From Rugalucina vietnamica (lineage: Eukaryota; Mollusca; Bivalvia; Lucinida; Lucinidae), in assembly GCA_964017185.1 (NCBI GenBank), contig OZ024869.1, positions 5,788,501-5,852,500 of the forward strand: a stretch of DNA of 64,000 bases, written 5' to 3'. The notes beneath the pieces are model-generated. The model saw only the letters and a program-made list of their open reading frames with translations. It searched no databases and had not been told where the DNA came from. The stretch's first letter is position 1, and each line of letters begins with the position of its first letter. Below, one piece after another: positions 25,930 through 39,500 of this stretch. The position numbers were made by a program, and so were the translations under genes.

Positions 25930-28900
25930 TCTTTATTTAACAAGGGGGTGGCAATTGGCAAAGCCACTCTTCCTTGGGGCCCTCAAAGCATGGTGATTAC
26001 ATACAAGGTATTATACAACCAAAACAGTTAATTCAAATATAAGTGAAAGCAAAGAAATATAGACGACATATATAAACGACAGATGGACTGTCAAATAGGC
26101 AGACAAATAGAAATAAGCAAATAGCAAGAGACAGACAGACAGACAGACAGACAGAGAGTCAGATGGCGTAAATTATGAATGTCTTGACTTAAGGATGTTC
26201 GCTGCTAACATTTGACATTTCGGAACTTCCGGTTTTTCTTTTGTCGAATATCTCGTAAACGGTTGCAGATATTTTCCTAATATTTTATATTTGGATACAT
26301 ATTGATGACATGCAATGAATGAGCCATGAAAATTGTCAATCTAAGAAAATTGATTTTTTCACCCCACTTTCTGCAACTTTTCAGAAAATTTTAGTTGTCA
26401 GTAAAATTTAGGGGGTAGGGTAGATTAAACTTGAATATTACACATCTTGAAATTAATTGCACTCATTCGATGTTTATTTTAGCAGCAGTATATGTGTACA
26501 TGGTTTTCTAAGCCAGTTTTTGTGTCTTTGGTGTGCTGGTTTGAAAATTTTAGGTGGTTTTATGAAATGGGCTTTAAGAAACAAAACAGCCTAAAAAAGG
26601 CTGAAAATGGCGATTTTCAAGTTGTTGGTTCTCTCTTATATGCACACTACCCTATTTCTTTCTTTCTTTTATTCGAACAATATTACCAAGTTCTTTCTTG
26701 TGTGAAAATACAAGAAAAAGTTTGAATCAACAAATATGGGTTTGGCTCATTTCAAAATATTGACTTTTTCCGACTTTTCAAGTATGGGGGTAGGGTTGGA
26801 AAAGGACTCGTAAAATTTTGTCATCCACTTCAAGTTGCAATTTTTTCTGTGCTTCTGGTCCTAAATAGTCTGCATTACGTAAATATTATGGTTTTTGAAA
26901 GCATTCTAGGTGTATTTTTGTTCAAGTCTGGCATGTTTCAAAGAATTAAAAATTAAATTAATTTTACTAAATTTGAAACAATGTGCTCAGCGGTCTCATT
27001 CAGAGGCATGTGGCGTGAAAAAATGCACACTACCCTATATTTATTTTGTTTTCAAATGTCTTGTGTTGTATTTTGAAATCAAAAAAGAGTGGTTAGAAAA
27101 AAAGTTTGAATACTTTTTCATTGGCAGCGAACATCCTTAATACAAAATTTATGTAAAAATAATTTATGTATTTATGTATTGGTTTTCAGTTGGCTCTAAG
27201 GTTTGTACAGTACCTGGAACAAAGTACAAGGCTAATGTGAAATGCAACCCGCATTGCCATGGGCTCTCCCTACCAAACAATGGTTGTGACGATTATGGTG
27301 TACCTGGATGTGTGTGCCCAAAAGGCATGGCTCTGTCTGGCTCAAAATGTGTACAGGTGTCGGATTGCCCCTGTCACTTCGGATCGGACGTTTATCAGCC
27401 AAATGAATGGCATAACGACACTTGCCAATCCTGGTAAGATCCCGGAAAAATGCATTCTCTTGGGAGAGCACAAGTCGCTTCTCCATACCAGCATCAGGAA
27501 AACATGTCCGTGAAATGTATACCCCCCTTGAACCCCACTTTTATAAAGTAAAGCTGGGGTATGCAGGGGTATACTTATTTTTCTTATTTTTGCTCCAAAA
27601 CATAGATTGTGGGTACTCGTTAGAACCGCTAACGTGTACCCACAATCTATGTTTTGAGCAAAAATAAGAAAAATATCAAAATTATTCCGATGAAATTTTC
27701 AGTTTTTACAGCTAAATAAATTCTCACATATATTGCATGGACAAGTTTTCGTAATGATGAGAGTAGAATATCTTTACCACTTTCACATTTGAGGCCAGGA
27801 TTTAATTGCAGAAGCAATTCCAATTAAAGATGCTTCTCTCAGGTTTAATCAACCGTTTCAAAAATATTTTTAAAACACATTTGATTATATTTTGATCGTG
27901 TATATAAAAAATATGCTAGAGAAAAAAGCAAATCAAGCTTCTAATTAAATTATGCTTGAATTCAGTCAGAGAGTAATGAACACTAATGTTACAAAATTTG
28001 TTTTTAAAACTCATTTGCGATGAAATTTCTCTAAATATATGGAATGGTCCCCAGATGTGACGCCGAGTTCTGTTGCGACAAATCTGTGGCTATACTGTTC
28101 CATAAAAGGACCTCAGGTTTGTATGGGTTAACTATGATACGAACCCCCTCTGTTCTAGCCAATGTCTTGACGGCAAGATGGAGTGTACGCCACACACGCC
28201 TGGCGATGTCTGTACAGATGCAGTCCAGTGTCCTGACGGCATGGAGTTCATCAAGGAGCACCATTTTTGCTACAAAACATGTCAGCAGATGGTGAACGGT
28301 GACTGCGATGAGGCTGACACTTCCAGCATGAATGTAGAATCATCGTGTTTCTGTCCAGATGGATACCTGCTTGATGCAAAGGTATGTACCAATTGCATGC
28401 TAATCAGAATCATGCAGCTGTATTTAAGTTATTTCCCAAAGGGTATTGGTCACTTGAATAATTAATTAGTGTATAATTTCAGAGCTGTGAATTTTTCTGT
28501 TAAAATTTTTGATAGGTTTCTGATAACATTGACTTGGTATACGTAGGATATACATTACATGAAAATGTTACCCTGGCGTGAACTTACATGGGCAATTTTC
28601 CACTGCGGTTAACTGCTCAAAATGTTGATTGTGGAAACACGAAAGAACCACACAGGGAGAGATCCTAAAGCGTACCAACAATCAAAATAAATGTCGATAC
28701 TATTGGGGTGTAAATTGGTATACATTACACGGAAAGTTTATTCTGATGCGAATTTAAAGGACATGTTTCCATTGCAGGGGAAGTGTGTGAAGGTAGAAAA
28801 ATGTCCATGCGCTCTCCATGGCAAATACTACAAGAAAGGAACCGTGAAGAAGCTGCATGGCTGCAAACGATTGTAAGTTCTTGTAGTGAATTGGTCAGTC

Positions 28901-30461
28901 CGTGAATTGGTGGTCCCGATCTGGCCAACACAAACCGGGAGAGGAAAATATTACACGCCTACTCTACATTCAGTCCATTGACCTATTTATATGTGTGACA
29001 GGGACTCTAGTCACGGCTCATTTCTCGGGGAATCTCGGAAGAGCCCATGTTGAGGTTCGAGGGGTTTAAGGTGATCAAAGACGGGAGTCGTTCATGGTTT
29101 TATTATTTTCCGTCAGTCAAAACCCAACTCCTTGGACCATAGAAAAGACTGTAAAAACAGTGCACAAGCTGTAAGTGATTAGAGCATATGACGCTCTTGA
29201 CGAAAAGACCGCAGGATCTTTCCCTCACGAAAGCAAATGGACGACTCAAGCACGAGACAGTTATGGCAACCAGCGGAACATTTTCGTAATGAGCACAATA
29301 ACATATTTACAAATTATAACAAGATACAGTAAGCAAAACATACCTGTAAAACAGTGCACAAGCCTAAGTGATTAGAGCGTACATGTATGACGCTCGCAAG
29401 ATCTTTCCCTCACGAAAGCAAATGGACGACTGAAGCCGCCACTTGCTGATTTAGGAAGCGTGCGCATACAATTGTTAGTAGTGAGTACTAAATTCCTACG
29501 CGATAGCGCGCCACACCACAGGCGCTCGACGACTGGACTCATGTTTTTTTTTTTGTTTTTTTTTTGCATTTCTACCCGTTTGGAGACCCTTACGATATGT
29601 TCATGTTATTATTTTACCTTTAAAACCTTTTCTATCAATCCTTAATCAACCCTCGTATATGGGCTACTATATAGACAAGGTCGGAAACGCGGTGTCCTAG
29701 TTTAATTGGGGTCATGGGATTCCCCGCATCTCAAACTAGTACTTCACCCTTTACCGTTATTTCAATGCTGAGTGTCTACTTATGAGCGACTTTGTAAAAG
29801 GTCTCACCTATTGCCTTCGTCAAAAATAAGCATAGTCGCCCGTAAACTTATATTTTATACCACCACCTGTCTACTTGGATGGGATCCCGAATGTTTTTGT
29901 ATGGTGACCTGTCGTTTCTAGAAATCAGTGGAAGGTCACTGTAAATATCGTATGAAAGAATCAATCCTACTGGATAATTGTATTGCATTGTTGCCATGAC
30001 ACTAGATCACAAAGTGTTTTGACTGGATATTAAATCAAGCAACCTATGAAAACCAACGTAACACATATCATGCGCTGGCGTAACACGTCGTGTGACCAGT
30101 GTATTTATAGTAATGTCACGGCTAGATTGCCGATTTCATTCGGGATGTCCTCCAATTCTGTAGAATGCTTTAATTGTTAGTTTTTACGGGCGGTTGTGCT
30201 TATTTTGAATGAAGGCAATGGGCGAGACTTTTTACAAAGACGCTCATCTGTTGACAGCCAGCATAGAAATAACGGTAAAGGGTGAAGTATGAGTTTGAGA
30301 TGCGGGAAATCCCATGACCCCAATTAAACTAGGACACCGCGTTTCCGGCATTGTCTATATAGTAGCCCATAGACGAGGGTTGATTGAGGATTGATAGAAA
30401 AGGTTTTAAAGGTAAAATAATTGCATGAACATATCGTAAGGGTCTCCAAACTGGTGAAAAT

Positions 30462-30508
<47 letters not shown>

Positions 30509-33500
30509 TCCAGTCGTCGAGCGCCTGTGCGCCACACAAGAGCGCGGGAAATGCACTTCTTTCGATATAGGATAAGGTACAAGGGACTCGTATAGGAATT
30601 TGAATAAATTTCTCTCTGTGATACATGCAATTGTCCTGCGCTTGTTTATATCATGTTTGCTACTTATGCAAGTGCGTTTTTATTAAATTTGTGTTCGCCA
30701 GATATCTTCACTGTGCAGACCACATACGCCTTTTGATGCTATATAAAAGTATAGCCCATTTTAAGTTAGATTTATTGTTCAAGAGGTTACCACAGTCCGG
30801 CTTGTATATATTTATTAGGCATTCCATTAAGAACGTACATACAGTATCATATGAGCCGCGACGCGAGAAAACCGGTCTTCGGTGTTTCCGACCAGATCCT
30901 GAACAGTCACAGAAGCAGGCTAGAGGCTTGAAATTTTGGCTGTAAGTAGAAGAGGAATTGTACTATCCGGGTAGCGAAAACAAAGGCGCTGATCAGCTGT
31001 GCAGTTACTGCACAGCAGATCTGCGCCTTTGTTTTTGCCCAAGCATTTTGTTGGTTTTCTCATGATGCGGCTCACATAGAGCAATGTGCACTGTTACAAG
31101 ATGACATCTTAAAGAAAACTAAATGCTTTTTTTATTTTTCAGCAAATGTATGGGTAAAGGAATATGGAAACCTCTGCCTGTAGGCAACTGTCCAGGTATT
31201 ATCATTACATATATTCAATACCTATGTAATTGCGCACGTTTAACTCGTTTAAGCCTTGGTCATAGGCAAACAGTATAGCCTTAATAATGCATAAACAACT
31301 GGGCCCTGTAATTCATACAATCTGTGTGGGTATTGCATGCATTTCAGGGCCCACTTGTTCAAAATTAACGACATCGTTAGTTAACGATTTGTTAAAATTT
31401 CAAACATGAATAACACTGTTATTTTTGTTGATAAAATGTGAGAATCGTTTGCAAAAAGGATTCTCTCATTTTGTCAACAAAAATAACAGTGTATTTGCTT
31501 ATGTAGTCGGCATTAAATTTTAAAACGAGTTGAGGTCTTAACGCTGACGTTAAGCTAACAAAGTTTTATTTTCTCACTATTAATTAGAACACGCATTGGT
31601 GTTTTTAGTCAGCATGAAACATCAAAATCTTAAAATCAATATGCTTATCTGCTTTTGATGACTGTAAAAACTTTAAAGCAGTGATTATTTTGCTCCGTCT
31701 CGATATGACTGCATAATACTTGACTGGGACGTTTAGTCAAAACTTGCTCGACTAACCATTAGTATTTCCATTTAGGTCGCTGTTCGGCTCTTGGTGAGAT
31801 GATGTACAGGACATTCAGCAATGAGTTTTACCTCTACCAGAGTACCTGTGAATATGTACTGGTCGGCGCCAAAAATGGCAAATTCTTGGTGACCATTCAG
31901 AATCAGCCATGTAGCACATCAGACCGTGCATGTTTTAAGAATCTGCGAATACAGTTGAAGAGGAGCGATGGTTCAACTATGAAAATCAACCTCTTAGCTG
32001 GCATTGATATGACAGTCGATGGGGTGCATCAAGACAACTATAAGTACGCGGACAAGTACTTAGAATCCAGACCAATAGGAGCTCTCTGGGTTGTGCTCTA
32101 TTTCCCTACTATCAAGATGACGATTACCTTTGACTTCAGTAAGTCCCATTTTAATTACATCGTAGACCATTCTATGCTGTGTATTCTTGTTGCTTTGGAC
32201 CAGTCGACCTATGTTGTTTCATTTGAAGATCTTCTATGTTTCCTTCGTCTTCTTTCCCTACTTCTTCTATGGTGACAAATCTCAGTACTAATGAGCCGCC
32301 TCGTGGGAAAACCAACAATGTGGTTTCCGAACAGGTCTGACACAAACCGGCCTGTACAAGCACAGAAGCAGGCTAGAAGCTTGAAATTTTGGAGTTAAGT
32401 AGAGGAGGACTTGTACTATCCGAGTAGCGAAAACAAAGGCACTGATCAGCTTCGCGGTTACCGCGAAGCTGATCTGCGTCTTTGTTTTCGCCTATGCAGA
32501 TTGTTGGTTTTCCCATGAGGCGGCTCAAATGTTTCTTCGATGTACACATTGAATTATAAAATAAAGCAAAATATAATGGGCGAAAGCACGGTTGATTATG
32601 AAGCCAATAAAGATATTTCATAAACTACAGTGGTCTTAGCAATATTTGTTCTTTATATATCAATGAAAATGGTTTGTTCAAAACAGTTTAAGCTACTTTC
32701 TTAGACTGGCAGCATACATGAAATGAGCCGCGTCATGAGAAAACCGGATTTTTGCTTATGCGAAAACAAAGGCGCAGATCAGCTTCGCAGTAACTGCGAA
32801 GCTGATCAGCGTCTTTGTTTTCGCTACTCGGATAGTACAATTTCTCTTCTTCATAAATCTAAAATTTCAAGCTTCTAACTTTCTACTGTGATGCACAGGC
32901 CTGTTTGTGTTGGGCCTGGTCGGAAACCCCGAAGTCCCGGTTTTCTTGCGTCTCGGCTCAAATAAAGCACATGCCAGCTTCCCGCAAATACAAAGAACCA
33001 ATGTAGACACAGCATCTTACATTTGCATATTCTCTATTCAAGCCTTCGTTATAAACTGATTAATCATCTCTGGACACTTTCTTTAGTAGAGCCTTAAACG
33101 GATCCCACTAAACTGGTGGGATAAAAAAAAACAAAAACACTGAATTTGACCGAACACTCCTCTATGTTTAGCAATGTCATATACTCTTTGGCAAAAGGTC
33201 TATCATCAAGAAATCATATCCGTTAAGTGTCGAATATTTATTTCAGGGCTTCGAGTGCATGTGTTCTTACACAGCAGATGGGAGCAGAGAGTACAGGGTT
33301 TATGTGATCAATTTGGCCAAGGCAGCAATGGCGACTTTGAAACCTCAACAGGGGCGATAACTCAGTCCGCTTCTGAATTTGCCGCGAGCTGGAATGTTGA
33401 TCCGCAAATTTGTCAAGACACTTACAATGCTGCTGATTACAAGGCTTGCGTAAGTAAAAGAACTGTCAAGTTAAATCAAGGTGCTATGTATACGCAGCCA

Positions 33501-36500
33501 GACACTAGTATTTAAATTGGTATGTGGAGATGTCAATGAACTGTCATAGATTTTATGTACTGGTAAAAATAGTCTGGCGTTATGAAAACAAGACTGTGCA
33601 ATACACAGTGTTTTCTTCGGCTGTTAAAAATGAAACAGAAACAGCAGCAGAAAAAAGATCGTTCCAAGGCGATACTTCTGTGGTGGTTCTTATTGTTTTA
33701 TGTCTTGGTATTTATAGTTATTTGTGATGTTGGTGTCTCATGTATGTTTTCATATTTTTAGTTAAGTTTAGGTAACTGAGTGGACACCTATTGGGAAAAT
33801 AGCTGGTCATTCGGTTTACGATATGTTTTCATGCTATACGTACCTGATTGTAAACTTAGTTTTTTCCTCACCTCGGTTTTTCGAGTGGGAATATTATTGT
33901 GATTGCGACTTTTCCTGATCGTTGCCTACTTGAACCCTATACACCAAATTTTGAAAAATAAGAGTAGGTTATATTAAAAGGGGTATATATTTATGAACAT
34001 GTTATCCATATATTGTTTGTCGTATATGGGAAAACCAACAATCTACATATGCGAAAACAAAGACGCAGATCAGCTTCGCGGTAACCGCGAAGCTGATCAG
34101 CGCCTTTGTTTTCGCTACTCGGATAGTACACTTCCTCTTCTTCCTAAATCCGAAATTTCAAGCTTCCAGCCTGCTTCTGTAACTGTACAGCTTGATTTGT
34201 GTCGGACCTGATCGGAAACCACATTGTTGGTTTTCCCATGAGACGGCTCAATTATGTCGTATGTAGTTGCTAGAATATTCTTGAATACTTCCACTTTCAA
34301 ATGGAAAAAAAGTATATGTGATATAAAATAATGAGACATATGAAAAATTTATTTATTTTTTAAATAATTTCGTAATCGAAACAAGAAATTTTTTCGACTG
34401 AACGATCTAGCAAAGTCATGTTATAAACCACCTACCCAATGCACATAACGAAAACGTTCCCATGCTAAATACAGAGACTTTTTTTCACCTGTAAAAATCG
34501 AAAATTTAACTAGAATAAAATGGATATTCTTAATTTTTTAGCACAAAACATACATTGTGGGTACACGTTAGAACCGCCTCGCCGAGGCAGTTCTAACGAG
34601 TACCCGTACCCACAATGTATGTTTTGAATCAAAAATAAGAAAATTAGGTATACCCCTGCCAACCCCAGTTTTTATATATAAAAGTGGGGTTCAAGGGGGT
34701 ATTCATTGCACGGACATGTTTTCCTGATGTATAAGCCTAAGTTGATAACTCTGTCGGTTATATTCTAAAATTTCTGATGCCATGGCATTCCCAATATCGG
34801 GTAGAAATCCCATAAATGGAGACAACGCCCCGACATGACTATAGTTGTTGACTAGAACGTAAAGCATCAATTCAAACGAATAAAACACAGTTTTGTTTCT
34901 TTTCACAGGAACTATTCCCTAAGCGTAAAGAATGGGCGGAAGCAGCTTGTTCAGTAATCAAGAAAAAGAAAGGAGTATTCAAGAAATGCATAGAACGTTT
35001 GAACGAGAAGGAGTATGAACAATTCTATGACAACTGTGTAAATGGAGGTTGTGGGTATGTATTATGTAGTATTTTATACTAAACAGTGAAACCAATGCCT
35101 GTTTTCTCTGGAAAAGGTTTACATACGGTGAAACTTATTGGAAAGAAAATACATATTTAAATACTTATTTATATTATTGTTGGTTTTCTGATTCAACGGC
35201 TCATTTTATATTTACCAGATGCGCCTATGGTGCTGATTGTCCATGTGTTTGTACAGCTATTGCCTCCTTTGCTGACTATTGTTCTGGTGTAATCAACAAG
35301 GTCATAAAATGGCGTTCGAACGACCGCTGCCGTAAGTAATACGTGACCTACATTGTAACTGTAAATTCAGAAAATATTTAAATTTTCTACCCCTGCATTT
35401 TTATCGAGTTCTCGGATTCGCTAAAGCGTACTCGTTCGATCTTTAAAGTTGTGTTACTTAAAGAACTTAGAATTCGTAAGGTATCGCGGAAACATAACGT
35501 CTGTCTTTTGATTATATATCATTCCATTAAATGTATTTTCAAATTATTTGTGTCAATGATAGTACAGAAACATGTAGCTAAACAAAAACGTTTCGTTTAC
35601 AGCGGTAATGTGTGAATGGCCCCAGCGGTATTTCCCGTACAGTGTGTGTGAGCAAAGCTGCTTTACTCTTAGTACCGGCATCGATAAATGTTTGAAGCAC
35701 CAAGGTGTTGAAGGCTGCATATGTCCTAAAGGCACATTCAGAGATGGTATGATGATGATGATTATAATAATACTAATACTAATACTACTAATAATGATAA
35801 TGAAATTAGAAATGGCAATAATTATTATAATTGCTAAGAATTGCTGTCATAAGCTGCATCAAGCAAGTAAGTTTATATACCAGGGGCCATTTGGGCCATT
35901 TGTTCAAAATTAACAATGTCGTTAGTTAATTGAACAATTCGTTAAAATTTCAAATGGCAATATTACAAATACACTGTTATTTTTTGTTGAAAAAAAGATG
36001 TGATTCTCACATATTTTTAACAAAACAAAGCAGTGTATTTGCTTATGAAGTCGGTATTTACTTAGCGAATTGAAGTCTTAACGATGATGATAAGCTAACA
36101 CAGTTTTGAACAACTGGGCCCTGGTACGCAAAAGGGTAAACATTGATACGGACTATTGGTGTGTGCTTTGCAGATCTTTGATAAGCCAGGGTATCCAATA
36201 CAACAACCCATGCAATAAACAATTTTTCTAACACTGCATACATTGAAATTGGACATTTTCAGTCGAATAGTTTTAATATATTTTTCCTTATTTTTGCTCA
36301 AAAACAAAGTTTAAATCAAATGTGATTTTTCAAAGACCAAAGTAGGGGAGCGTTTTCAGAATTATTGGTCATCTGTTTTCTTTTTTCAGAGGAGAGATGT
36401 GTAAAGAAGTCGGAATGTCCATGTTACTATAAACATGGCATGAAGTGGATAAAAGTTCCATCGGGAACCACTGTGACAGAAGGCTGTAAGAGAAGGTTAG

Positions 36501-39500
36501 ATCATCACCAAAAATTCGTATATAGATCCTATTACACCCATTGAATAATTGTTTAGTTTTCTTTTTTCTAGCCCTTGGTTCATAAACATAGTTTGTGGGT
36601 TTGCGAAAACCCAATTTGAAGCATGCTCGCGCAATTTGCATGTTTTTGTAAATAGTATTAATTAATATTTTTAACAAATCTTTACTTTTCTTTCTAAACT
36701 TTTAATGTATTCTTTTTTAACACATCATGAATTACATGAAAACCGTTTTGAAAATTTCTCGGTAACAACTATATTTGTGGATAAACACAATAAAGCAATA
36801 TGAAACAACTTCTCAAAGTAATACATGAATCATGATAAACTGCTTTGATATGATACCGGAATGCACCGATTTCTTTAAGAATCTGTATAAAGGGGAAAAT
36901 GAAGCTGGACAAATCATCGAAAGACTTGTTCGAGTGCGGCGACCAGTGCATCAATGATTGGCAAGTTTGTGATGGTCACAAAGACTGTGCTGATGGCAGT
37001 GATGAGAAAAACTGCGGTAATTTAGCCATTTATTACATTACCCACCCCTCTATCTATTACTTTTTTTTTTAAAAAAAAAAGTTTTTACGTCCATAAGGCC
37101 ATCCTTAAATGATTCTTTGTTTGCTGTGCTCCTACCCATCAATTTTAGTGTGGGTAGGTAGGTAGGTCACTTTTTTTGGAACCAGAAAAATATCTTTATA
37201 ATTTGCTATAATAGTAGATTTATATGGTTCAAAATAGGATATATTGAAGTTAAAACAGTATAATAAAACATTGTCAGAACATAAAAAAGGTTTTGGAAAG
37301 AATAATTTTGTGAAAATGAATCCTTGTTTTTAGATTTAAAAAAAAAAATATTTTCCTCAAAATGGCCATAAATTTTTTTGGGTATGGCCAATTTTGGCGT
37401 GTAGGTAGAAGCACAGCAAACCAAAATTTTTTTATGGTCGGCCTAATCGGTCACTTAGATCGTCTGGGGCAGCCAATTATCCTAAATTGGGAGTAAGAAT
37501 TGGAAACCAAAGATATTGGCACAGACAAACTTAAGATACAAACTCTACCCTGGTGCTGGAGAGCAATACTCTGTGATAAGTACAACCGTCAGAGCGATTA
37601 TAGCAAAACGCGCATTTAAAGTAAGAATCAGCCTTAACGATTATCTAAGGAGTATTTTCACATTTCATTACTAAAACACGCGCTATACAGATATTTCTTA
37701 CATCTGTAAAAATGATGAGCGAAATGACATGGTGTGCTCTTCAATATAAATATTACAAGTCGAGTTACGGCGTCCTGACGTTTTTTAAAGATAGTATGTG
37801 TTTGTATGTGTTTGAAATATACGTAAATCGATTTGAAAAAAAAAATGAATTTCATAAATATTTTACATGTTATGCATTAAAGAAATATCATGCATATGTG
37901 AAAAAAAAAGTCGATGCTCAATTCACCTACAAAGATAAGCGCCATGTGGTCATCCCTATATATTCGTAATCCGAAATATGTGATAAATCCTGCGGAAATA
38001 TCCCTTTATTAGGGTGAATCGATATTTGTGAAAATTATTTTACGCACATGGAATTTGTTTTGCAGTCTCTAAGTGCAATCCAAACGAGTTCCGATGCAGA
38101 GCTAAAGACGGCAAGAAAAAGTGTTTCCCGAATAGCTTTAAATGTGACCAGTGGCCAGACTGCGAAAATGGCAAAGACGAGATGAATTGCCGTAAGTACC
38201 ATACTCAACTTAAACTGACAAGATAATAAATTGGTACCACTGGAAACCAATGATCGTAATGACAGTGAAAATAATGCGGTCGGTGACTGCGTACTTTTTT
38301 ACACGACAACTCTTTTTATTACTCCCTTTAAGACCTGGAAGAGTTTTGTCTTGGCTTCTCATCAGTCGATTATCATTCCTCGAGGTGAAAATTTTACTAT
38401 AATCTCTCAGTAATTTGAAGATAGAATTAATTTATATACAACATGCTAAGAAAGAAATATGACAGAAAATACTACCTAACCATCAAAATATTAAAAATTT
38501 GATGTGTCCGTAAATCAGATATTGAAATGTCCACAAACTATACTGTAAATCATATCAAAATAGTGAGTAATTTGAGAGCATCAGTCTTTAATATACCAAT
38601 ACCCCAAAGTATAATAGTGAGCATAATTGCAATTTGCATAAAGTACATCGCTATCTCGCTTACATGTGAAACGCAAGGTTATCCAGTTGCGCTGATTGTC
38701 TGGCATTGATGCTAGCTTTTCTGAATGGTCATGATCGAGTCTCTAGCAACATTAGATCATTGACGTTGGAATTTCAGATGATCATTTCACTGTCCCAATA
38801 GCCTGACAGGTTTCCCTGATGCGCCGTCACGTGACGTCAGAGATATACCCCATCAAGTTTGTAAACTACAATTTGCAGGATAGTTATTTTCGAAGACCCT
38901 AGAATGATCAAAAAGAGACAAAACTAAAACTAAAGTGTTTTTATACGTGATTTACTACAAACTCCATGTGGAATGGTAAAATATTTTCTACATTTATTTG
39001 ATGAAACGCCACATGGAAAAAAGTGTAAAATGTTTTTTTTATTGCTGGAGGTGGCCAGTGCCTTTTCTGACCCCTTTCCCCTTTTAACTGGTTAAGGAAG
39101 ACTAAAATGTCCTTTTTACAAAAATACTACCTTTCGGTTTGCTCTTCAGTGTAGTTTTGAATGCAGTTGTAAGCTTTTGTTTTTATCTCAGCTCATGAAT
39201 GCGGAAAGAACGAGTTTAGGTGCAGTGGTGGAAAATGTATCCCCAAGAAATGGAAGTGCGACGGATACAAAGATTGTCCTAAAGGCGATGACGAAAATCC
39301 CAGAAAATGTCCACCCAAACCACCAAGTAAGTTACTACTTTCAGACGTTCAGTTTACATCACGAAAACATGTTCGTGAAATGTATACCCCCTCATACCCC
39401 ACTTTTATATAGTAAAAGTGGGGTTCACGGGGGTATACCTCGTTAAAACCGCCTCGCCGTGTACCAACAATCAGTGTTTTGAAAAAAAAATCATTTTTTA

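Noticed and set aside
25767..25967. LTYL-repeat minus-strand frame
   Set aside because: Translation of the (AAGT)n microsatellite only.
31799..32275. A 158-codon stand-alone gene
   Set aside because: It is exon 21 (VWD3) read through the donor at 32138 into the intron.
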